Source: Bacteroidaceae bacterium (GTDB lineage: Bacteria > Bacteroidota > Bacteroidia > Bacteroidales > Bacteroidaceae). Taken from it: a DNA stretch of 32,700 bases. Below are positions 17,749 through 24,482 of the stretch, piece by piece. Position numbers and translations under genes: made by a program. Position 1 is the first letter of the stretch; each line of letters begins with the position of its first letter. The notes under the pieces are model-generated. The model was not told where the DNA came from, did no database searches, and saw nothing but the letters and a program-made list of their open reading frames with translations. The stretch is taken from NCBI GenBank assembly GCA_024401215.1, contig JAKSLL010000039.1, positions 1 through 32,700 of the forward strand, given 5' to 3'.

Positions 17749-17779
17749 CTTGCGCGTATGGAAAAAATGTCTACCTTTG
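17749..17779 (+). promoter_or_regulatory. Promoter of the BspA-like fragment (CTTG-N19-TACCTTTG)
   Basis: TACCTTTG (17772-17779) followed by CCCC matches the -7 consensus. CTTG (17749-17752) is a near-match to the -33 box with a 19-nt spacer. The start codon lies 39 nt downstream. The poly-C tract lies next to the -33 box. Confidence 0.65.
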
Positions 17780-17818
17780 CCCCATAACTCATAGAATTAA
17801 CTAAAACGCACAAACAAT

Positions 17819-18124
17819 ATGAAGAAGTTTATACTCGCATTTCTGATACTCATCCCCATGCTCGCGTGGGCAGATCTAGTGCAGATTGATGGCATCTGGT
17901 ACAACATTAATCAGGAGACCAAAGTGGCAGAAGTCACGAAATCCAATGGTACAATATACTCTGGCAACATCTCCATCCCAGAATCGGTTGTGTACAACGG
18001 CACCACCTACCCCGTGACCAGTATTGGGGAACTAGCTTTTGTTTATTGCTCTGGCTTGACGTCCATTGATATCCCCAACTCCGTGACCAGTATCGGGAAA
18101 TCAGCATTCTATGCATGTATGTAA
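17819..18124 (+). pseudogene. BspA-family leucine-rich-repeat surface protein, 3'-truncated
   Basis: The 101-aa product begins with a Sec signal peptide (MKKFILAFLILIPMLAWA). A short lead-in (DGIWYNINQETKVAEVT) follows, and then about one and a half LRR_5 repeats (VTSIGELAFVYCSGLTSIDIP, then NSVTSIGKSAFYAC). It stops abruptly within a repeat (residues ACM, then TAA). Full members have many repeats and a C-terminal secretion or anchoring region and act in surface adhesion. This one has a promoter but has lost nearly all of its repeats. It may be a degraded locus or the expressed end of a recombining family. The breakpoint is near 18115. Confidence 0.75.
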
Positions 18125-18216
18125 CCACACCAAAACAACTGATAATAACTGATACCAAGAAATAATAAAACACTGAAATACAGCACTTTCTAAATTTTAA
18201 CACTTCAAATCTGATA

Positions 18217-18248
18217 TTTGGTGGTTCCCGATTTTCCGCTTAAATTTG
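18217..18248 (+). promoter_or_regulatory. Full-consensus Bacteroidota promoter (TTTG-N20-TAAATTTG)
   Basis: TTTG (18217-18220), a 20-nt spacer and TAAATTTG (18241-18248) give a perfect match. It precedes a leader of about 220 nt and the HTH gene fragment at 18476. With no terminator seen in between, it could also feed the genes further downstream. Confidence 0.78.
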
Positions 18249-18307
18249 CAACGTATTTCTACCGCGGAGAATGTGAGGAGCTATTTTTTTGTCACTTTGC
18301 GGACTCA

Positions 18308-18424
18308 GTTGACAAGGGTTGACAGGAGTGAACAAGTGAAGACAAAGATGCGGTCATATCTTCGGAAATCGTGACGATGCGGAATGAGTTGACATAGGTT
18401 GAACATAGTGCATCATGATTGACA
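18308..18424 (+). repeat. GTTGACA direct repeats in the HTH-gene leader
   Basis: GTTGACA occurs at 18308, 18318 and 18388, with the variants GTTGAACA at 18398 and ATTGACA at 18418. Two pairs have a 10-bp period, close to one DNA turn, and the pairs are 80 bp apart. They lie between the promoter and the HTH gene, so they could be operator or iteron-like sites. Function is inferred from spacing only. Confidence 0.45.
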
Positions 18425-18475
18425 AAACGGTGGAGATACACAAAACGAGTGTAAAACCATCAAAATCGCATCAAA

Positions 18476-18805
18476 ATGAAGACAATCAGAAAGTGCGCAT
18501 TCTGCGGAAAAGAGTTCGTTGCAAGAAGCGGAATGCAGAAGTATTGCTCAGAGCAATGCCAGACCAAGGCGAAAGAGGCTCGCAAGAAGAAGCAACGTGA
18601 CTTCATCAATGCCGTTGAACCTGTCATTGATGTGCAGAGCCAGGAATACCTTACCTTTTCAAAAGCAGCCATCCTTATGGGATGCTCTCGCCAGTACATT
18701 TACAAATTGGTAAATGAAGGCAAACTGGCAGCATCACGCATCAGTTCAAGAATGGCATTCATCCGCATGGGTAGAAATGCTATTTATAGTTGCTTTTTTG
18801 GTTAA
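18476..18805 (+). pseudogene. Mobile-element HTH protein, N-terminal part only
   Basis: The 109-aa product has an N-terminal four-cysteine zinc-binding motif (Cys7, Cys10, Cys24, Cys28, in RKCAFCGKEF and KYCSEQCQ). A MerR/excisionase-like helix-turn-helix follows (LTFSKAAILMGCSRQYIYKLVNEG). Bacteroidales relatives, often near tyrosine recombinases on integrated elements, are much longer and repeat this HTH type. Here the homology stops after RMAFIR, and a short unrelated tail (MGRNAIYSCFFG) ends at TAA. The breakpoint is about 18765. It is most likely a remnant of a mobile element; a functional short form cannot be excluded. The gene family is recalled, not searched. Confidence 0.65.
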
Positions 18806-18926
18806 AAAATCATGAAATCTCAAAATTTCTCACTCCATTTGAACGTGTTTACATTATTTATTAGTAATTTTATGTCCAAAATATGACAATTCTTAACGAA
18901 GAAAAGTCTATCATGCCAACCTTCAA

Positions 18927-19196
18927 TTGAAACCAAAAGCTAAAACAGCAAAGAACATATTATCCCTGAATCATGAGGAAGCGATGGACTTCTTCATAAA
19001 ATCCGAGCAGTATCATGGCTTTGAACTGCCAGAGTACTTCACGTTTGATGAAGTGCTTAGGTATGTGCGAGAGACTGTTGGGTATGCTCCATACGAAGAG
19101 TGCGTCCAAGAGGGACTCTTGCCCGATGAATTGTCGGATGTGAATCTCGACATCCTGCTCAATAAGGATGGTCGATATGTCGTTCGTTCATGCTAA
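18927..19196 (+). pseudogene. Probable N-terminal stump of a reverse-transcriptase-type protein
   Basis: The 89-aa frame starts at TTG 18927, or possibly further in. It reads through EEAMDFFIKSEQYHGFELP, YFTFDEVLRYVRETVG and LDILLNKDGRYVVR, then ends after two more residues. From memory, this resembles the region before the catalytic fingers of a group of Bacteroidota reverse-transcriptase-like (possibly defence-associated) proteins. The catalytic YxDD region is absent, so it would be inactive. An ATG at 18913 gives only five codons before a stop. If the assignment is wrong, it is a small acidic protein of unknown function. Confidence 0.4.
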
Positions 19197-19352
19197 CGAA
19201 TCCTATCCAATTAATTATTATATGGCGGATTATAATATAAGACTAATAGAAAGTTTTTCCAATATTTCGTTTTCATTTGTTATTTGCAAAAGCAAAAGAC
19301 ATCAGATGATTTCAGAAGCCCTTAAAGTCCTTTGTCACTTAAATATTATCAC

Positions 19353-21884
19353 ATGCAATACCCAATAATATCAGAATATTTAGAATCCATAATCTCTGCA
19401 GAAGACAATTTCGCAACGCTAAGAAATCTTCGTCCTGTTTTGGATGACAAGGGACATCCAATTATCAGTAGTGGCAATTTTTCTGTAGTTTTCAAAATGA
19501 AAGACATTTATACGGGAAAATTATATGCGGTAAAGTGTTTTACAAAGGAACAAGATGGCAGAAGCGATGCATATGCAGTGATAGCTCGTGAACTGAGTTA
19601 TTTGTCTTCAAATTATTTGCTGAAAGTCGAATATTTAGAAAAAGAACTTTTTGTAGATACACCTAAAGGTGGGAACTCAGAGTTTCCAGTGGTGGTGATG
19701 GATTGGAAAGAGGGTAAAAACCTGTATGACTACCTTTTGTCAATCTACTATGAGCCTGATGATTTATCAGAACTCGCATATAGATTCTCTAGATTTGCAA
19801 AATGGCTTGTAAGTCAAGAGTTTGCACATGGTGATATAAAACCAGAAAATATTCTCGTTGATAATGATGGGCAGTTTACTCTCGTTGATTATGATGGAAT
19901 GTACTTTCCATCGATGAAAGGACAGAACTTTCGTGAGACAGGTACACCTTTATATAGACATCCTTCATCCAGCGGTGCTATCTATGACAGAAACATTGAT
20001 GACTTTGCACTTGCTTCAATAAATCTGTCTTTGTATATGATCGCTGCAAATCCAGACGTGTTATACGATTATTTCACAGGAGATGTTCTCTTGTGGAAAG
20101 AAATTGACATTCTTGATATTTCTAAGAGTGAGGTCTTTAAGCATATATTTTCATGCTCTTCTAATGTCGAAATCGCAAGGTCAATTGGTATCTTCATGTT
20201 GACTATGGCAAATAAAAACCTCAATGCGGATTATAACTTATTTACTTTTAGTATACCATCAAAACAATACCCTGGAGAAGAACCATGGGAATGGTATGCG
20301 AAAAATCTGAGCTATAATACAATTAGGCAGCCGTATATGGATAGTGACAAATTGGCCTCATGTAAATTTGATGAAAAATGGGAAGAAAATATTGATGCTA
20401 TCTATTCTAGAGATGGCAAAATATTAAAACGCTTTTTTTATAATCCAAAGGTTAAAACATATGTAGTCAAAGAAGGAACAGAAGAAATTCAAGATAATGC
20501 TTTTTCCGGATTTACTGATTACAATTATGGCTATTATGATAATAACTTAGAGTCTCTTGTATTGCCTACGTCTCTTGAAAAGATACAGGAAAGTTCAATA
20601 CTGCATAGCCCTATACAATTCTTGTTTGTGCCATACGGAACAAAATCAAAATTCTTCAATCAACTTCCAAATTGTTCTGCTACAATTATTGAATTACCCA
20701 GACTTTTTAAAATTTCTAATTCATTAAATCTATCGTTATATTGTAGCAAAACCGATGTCGAAGAGGGTGTTATAGATGAATTTGGCGTTTTGTATAGTAA
20801 AGATTTCACACGATTGCTTAAAGCAACAAGACCATTGACTCATTATAAAATTAAGGATGATACTCTTATTGTATGTAATGGGGCTTTCCCTTATGGTATA
20901 GAATCTGTTGTTATTACTAATAACGTCTTACTCATTGGTGATTATAGCTTCTTTAATTGTTATCCATCAGATATTACATATTATGGAAGCAATAAGCGTA
21001 TCATTGATATGATTGATTATTTGAAGATGGTAAATCCTAAAGATAGGGATTTTAACAAGGAATCTAAAGGACCATATTATAGTAGTGATGGAAAATCATT
21101 CTTGAACTATGGAGATAATCATTATCTTTGTAAGTCCTATGAGATTGAGCAAGGAACGGAATCTATATGTAATGAAGGTTTTAATGATTTATTTGATGAA
21201 ATAGACAGCTTTTACTTTGATGAGCTGATCTTGCCTAAATCAATACGTTTCATTGGTAAGAATGTTTTCAATCAAGGTTTGGAACGCATTGTATGTAAAA
21301 GCTCTAGTTTCAAAATTTTAGATAATGCTCTTTATTCTGCAGACGGAAAAGTGCTTTATAGATACTTTGGAAAGGATGAAAGTGTATTCATCCCAATGGA
21401 AGTAGAAGCCATTGTGGGCGGTGCTTTCTCAGGCTATTTAAATATCAAACATGTTATTCTCTCCGGAAATATTAGATTTATAGGTGACAACCCTTTTGCT
21501 GGCATTTCTATTCTCAATGAAGGATTTCATGTGAGCGGTAATGATATATTTGATGCTAGAGACAATGTACTCTATGACAATGTTAATAAAATTCTTATTG
21601 CATACTGGGGTAAAGATGAACATCTTGATATTCCTGATGGAATTAAATACATAGGAGCTAATGCATTCGCCTTTTCTAATATCAGAAGTATTACAGTACC
21701 AAAGACAATCATCGGTATTGATGAGAATGCATTCATGTATGCGTTAAACTTAAAGAAAATTGATGCAAGAACTCAATCTATAGATGAAGCCAACAAACTT
21801 TCCTTGATATTCAAGAACTTGCATACGTGGAGTTATACATTTAAGAATGATGGTGATGATACTTCCGATGATTTACCTTTCTAA
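19353..21884 (+). CDS. Ser/Thr kinase-like protein fused to BspA-type LRRs
   Basis: In the 843-aa protein, residues about 1-300 form a eukaryotic-type protein kinase domain. It has a glycine-rich loop SSGNFSVVFKM (39-49), ATP lysine Lys61 in YAVKCF, catalytic loop HGDIKPENIL (Asp161, Asn166) and metal site DYD (Asp179-Asp181), so it looks active. Residues about 345-830 hold degenerate LRR_5 (BspA-type) repeats (YSRDGKILKRFF, EEIQDNAFSGF, PKSIRFIGKNVF, DGIKYIGANAFAFS). There is no signal peptide, so the repeats are cytosolic and probably bind a partner. I set the start at ATG 19353 (MQYPIISEYL), by alignment with the two downstream paralogues. It is first in a seven-gene operon, and I see no consensus promoter in 19197-19352. 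Confidence 0.85.
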   Translation: MQYPIISEYLESIISAEDNFATLRNLRPVLDDKGHPIISSGNFSVVFKMKDIYTGKLYAVKCFTKEQDGRSDAYAVIARELSYLSSNYLLKVEYLEKELFVDTPKGGNSEFPVVVMDWKEGKNLYDYLLSIYYEPDDLSELAYRFSRFAKWLVSQEFAHGDIKPENILVDNDGQFTLVDYDGMYFPSMKGQNFRETGTPLYRHPSSSGAIYDRNIDDFALASINLSLYMIAANPDVLYDYFTGDVLLWKEIDILDISKSEVFKHIFSCSSNVEIARSIGIFMLTMANKNLNADYNLFTFSIPSKQYPGEEPWEWYAKNLSYNTIRQPYMDSDKLASCKFDEKWEENIDAIYSRDGKILKRFFYNPKVKTYVVKEGTEEIQDNAFSGFTDYNYGYYDNNLESLVLPTSLEKIQESSILHSPIQFLFVPYGTKSKFFNQLPNCSATIIELPRLFKISNSLNLSLYCSKTDVEEGVIDEFGVLYSKDFTRLLKATRPLTHYKIKDDTLIVCNGAFPYGIESVVITNNVLLIGDYSFFNCYPSDITYYGSNKRIIDMIDYLKMVNPKDRDFNKESKGPYYSSDGKSFLNYGDNHYLCKSYEIEQGTESICNEGFNDLFDEIDSFYFDELILPKSIRFIGKNVFNQGLERIVCKSSSFKILDNALYSADGKVLYRYFGKDESVFIPMEVEAIVGGAFSGYLNIKHVILSGNIRFIGDNPFAGISILNEGFHVSGNDIFDARDNVLYDNVNKILIAYWGKDEHLDIPDGIKYIGANAFAFSNIRSITVPKTIIGIDENAFMYALNLKKIDARTQSIDEANKLSLIFKNLHTWSYTFKNDGDDTSDDLPF

Positions 21885-21896
21885 AAGTAAAGTTTT

Positions 21897-23810
21897 ATGA
21901 AATACCCTTTAATCTCTGAATATATTGATTCTATAATGTCAGCAGAGGAAAACTTTGCTACACTAATAAACCTTCGTCCTGTCTTAGACGACGAGGGTCA
22001 TCCTATAATGAGCAGTGGCAATTTTGCCGTTGTGTTCAAAATGATAGATGTAGAAAGCAGAAAGGAATATGCAGTAAAATGCTTCACTAAAGACCAACAA
22101 ACAAGAAGCGAGTCTTATGGCATGATTTCACGTCAGCTTGACTGGTTAAAGTCACCATATCTACTGAATGTCCATTATTACGAATATGAGCTATTTGTCA
22201 ATACTAAACAAAGTTTAGAGACAGACTACCCAGTACTTGTTATGGATTGGGTGGACGGATTAACTCTGGATAAATATATCGCTAAAAACATTGATAGTAA
22301 TGCAGGACTGAACGCTCTGTTTTTCCGTTTCTACCAATTATCAAAATGGTTGATTTCTGCGCCTATATCACATGGAGATTTAAAACCTGATAACATTCTT
22401 GTTACTGACAATGGAGAATTAGTGTTGGTTGACTATGATGGAATGTATGTTCCGGAAATGAAAGGTCAAGAGGCGAGAGAAGTAGGCTCGCCTGATTACC
22501 AGCATCCTTATAGAACAGCAACCGAATTTGATGAACATTTAGATGACTTTTCAATTTGTTCAATTCTGTTATCATTGAAAGCCATTATTAATTCACCTTC
22601 TATATACAATGATATTAGAGGTGGAGAACGACTACTATTTGCCCAAAAGGACTATTTAGACCTCGGAGAGAGTAGCGCATTCCGTATTGTTTCCAAGATG
22701 TTATCAGATAATCAAATTTGCACTTTGGTTAGTTTGTTTTTGGAAGTTTATTCAGATAAACGCTTGTCAGAGTACAGCTTTAGCAGATTGACAATATCTG
22801 CCCCGAACACTTATGTCAATTCAACACACCATTCAGATGGAATCATTAAACAAGCTATAAAGTACAAAAAAGAGAATAAGTACGAGGAATACATCAAGCT
22901 ATGTGATGATAGAATTAAAAAAGGTATAGATGTCGGAGAAAACTATTTCGCCATCTATATGATGCATTATCTTAATAATAAACATTATAACACTCAGGTT
23001 AAGTGTCTGGAAGAGGCTGCTAAATGCGGTTATTATGATGCCAAATTGTATCTTGGAGTCCAATTGATTAGAGCATGGTACCCATTTAAACAAGATTATA
23101 ATAGAGGAGTGCAACTTCTCAAAGAATGCCTTTCACAGAAAGAAGACACTATAGCAATTGTAATGTTAGCTCAATGTTACAATGAAGGTTGGGGTGTTCC
23201 AAGAGATGGTAATGAAGCTCTAAGGCTTTTTACCAAAGCTGCCAATATGAACAATTCCGATGCTCAATGCATATTGGGACATTGGTATGACCATGGGGTG
23301 TTCGGTGAAAATGGAATTTTGCACAAATTGGGACAACGCCAAGACTTAGATAAAGCAATATTCTGGTTTACAAAAGCATCAACTAACAGTAAAGAAGCAT
23401 GTTGGTGGCTTGCCAATTTATATAGAAGAAGTAAGGCTCGCAATATATTCTTGGCTAAACATTTTTCAGACAAAGTAAATGATATACAAAATAAGGAAAA
23501 TTCACACTCCAGATCACTTGAGGTGATTGATACCTTTGATGAAAGAGAAGGTGAATATATAATATTCAGTGAACGCCGATTAAGCATTAACGAAATAAAT
23601 TGCATAAGTGACATTAAAGTAAAGACAGAGAATGAGAATAGAATCTTCAATATCTCATGCAAGACGATTTCTGAAGATGTGTCATTCGCAATTACTCACT
23701 CCTCAAATATTAAAGACGGTAAGATAACACCGGCCTTAATTAAGGTTGTTGAATACAAGAAGAAAGGTAAGTATCAATCATACTACAAACTTGATTATAA
23801 CGAAGAATAA
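21897..23810 (+). CDS. Ser/Thr kinase-like protein fused to Sel1 repeats
   Basis: In the 637-aa protein, residues about 1-300 are closely related to the upstream kinase: loop SSGNFAVVFKM, Lys61, HGDLKPDNIL with Asp161 and Asn166, and DYD at 179-181, all intact. Residues about 325-525 contain Sel1/TPR-like repeats (MLAQCYNEGWGVPRDGNEALRL, FTKAANMNNSDAQCILGHWYDHG, DLDKAIFWFTKAS). A C-terminal tail of about 100 residues has no recognised fold. Sel1 repeats usually serve as scaffolds in signalling. The gene starts 12 nt after the first kinase gene and 6 nt before the next gene. Confidence 0.85.
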   Translation: MKYPLISEYIDSIMSAEENFATLINLRPVLDDEGHPIMSSGNFAVVFKMIDVESRKEYAVKCFTKDQQTRSESYGMISRQLDWLKSPYLLNVHYYEYELFVNTKQSLETDYPVLVMDWVDGLTLDKYIAKNIDSNAGLNALFFRFYQLSKWLISAPISHGDLKPDNILVTDNGELVLVDYDGMYVPEMKGQEAREVGSPDYQHPYRTATEFDEHLDDFSICSILLSLKAIINSPSIYNDIRGGERLLFAQKDYLDLGESSAFRIVSKMLSDNQICTLVSLFLEVYSDKRLSEYSFSRLTISAPNTYVNSTHHSDGIIKQAIKYKKENKYEEYIKLCDDRIKKGIDVGENYFAIYMMHYLNNKHYNTQVKCLEEAAKCGYYDAKLYLGVQLIRAWYPFKQDYNRGVQLLKECLSQKEDTIAIVMLAQCYNEGWGVPRDGNEALRLFTKAANMNNSDAQCILGHWYDHGVFGENGILHKLGQRQDLDKAIFWFTKASTNSKEACWWLANLYRRSKARNIFLAKHFSDKVNDIQNKENSHSRSLEVIDTFDEREGEYIIFSERRLSINEINCISDIKVKTENENRIFNISCKTISEDVSFAITHSSNIKDGKITPALIKVVEYKKKGKYQSYYKLDYNEE

Positions 23811-23816
23811 ATCAGA

Positions 23817-24479
23817 ATGAAGAAATATAGAAAACATTTTCTAAAGAGGTACAAGAGACGCTTGCGGAGTAACATCATAAAAGATGTCCTTCATATTTCT
23901 TGTGAAGATATTGATACATTAAAAATGGAAAATATTCCAGATTTTATGTTTCAACCTTCATTATCTTCGTCTGATAGCATCGTTAACAATGGAGAATTAG
24001 ATTCTTTAAAATTCTCTATTGGTTATGCCAGCGTGGCCATTAACCTATTGGGAGTTTGCCAATATTGTAAGAACAATCTGGTAAAGGATTCGTATATTTT
24101 TCCTGCGCTTTATTGTTTCCGTATCTACATGGAGAATACCATGAAGGAATCAATATTATTATTCAAGACAGGTGTCAACATTGACGATTTGAAAAAACAT
24201 GGTTTGAAAAATTTGTGGGAAATGCTTACACCCTACATACCTTCTGATGGGACTACAAAAAAAGCCAGAAGGTTAATACTTGAATACGAAAGTTATGATC
24301 CAGATTCTACAGCTTTTAGATATTGCCATGTTGTGAATCGGCAATTAGGAGATAACAAAGGAAAAATTCTTTCTTCTGGAATTAGCATCGATGCACTACG
24401 CTCTTCAATGCTGTTCATTTATCATTTTTTTGAAGGTGTAAACGAATTGGCAAGAATGTCCAAAGATATTATTGAGTAG
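23817..24479 (+). CDS. Small helical protein, HEPN-like
   Basis: The 220-aa protein is mostly helical and has a basic N-terminus (KKYRKHFLKRYKRRLR). Residues about 95-136 (ALYCFRIYMENTMKESILLF followed by HGLKNLWEML) resemble the helix pair of HEPN-type proteins, in which an R/E-containing helix is followed by H-x-L-K-x-L-W. The catalytic R-x4-6-H motif of HEPN RNases is not visible, so it may be a binding or regulatory version. It lies between two kinase genes with gaps of 6 and 3 nt and must be co-expressed with them. Assignment is by pattern only. A novel family is equally possible. Confidence 0.5.
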   Translation: MKKYRKHFLKRYKRRLRSNIIKDVLHISCEDIDTLKMENIPDFMFQPSLSSSDSIVNNGELDSLKFSIGYASVAINLLGVCQYCKNNLVKDSYIFPALYCFRIYMENTMKESILLFKTGVNIDDLKKHGLKNLWEMLTPYIPSDGTTKKARRLILEYESYDPDSTAFRYCHVVNRQLGDNKGKILSSGISIDALRSSMLFIYHFFEGVNELARMSKDIIE

Positions 24480-24482
24480 TCT

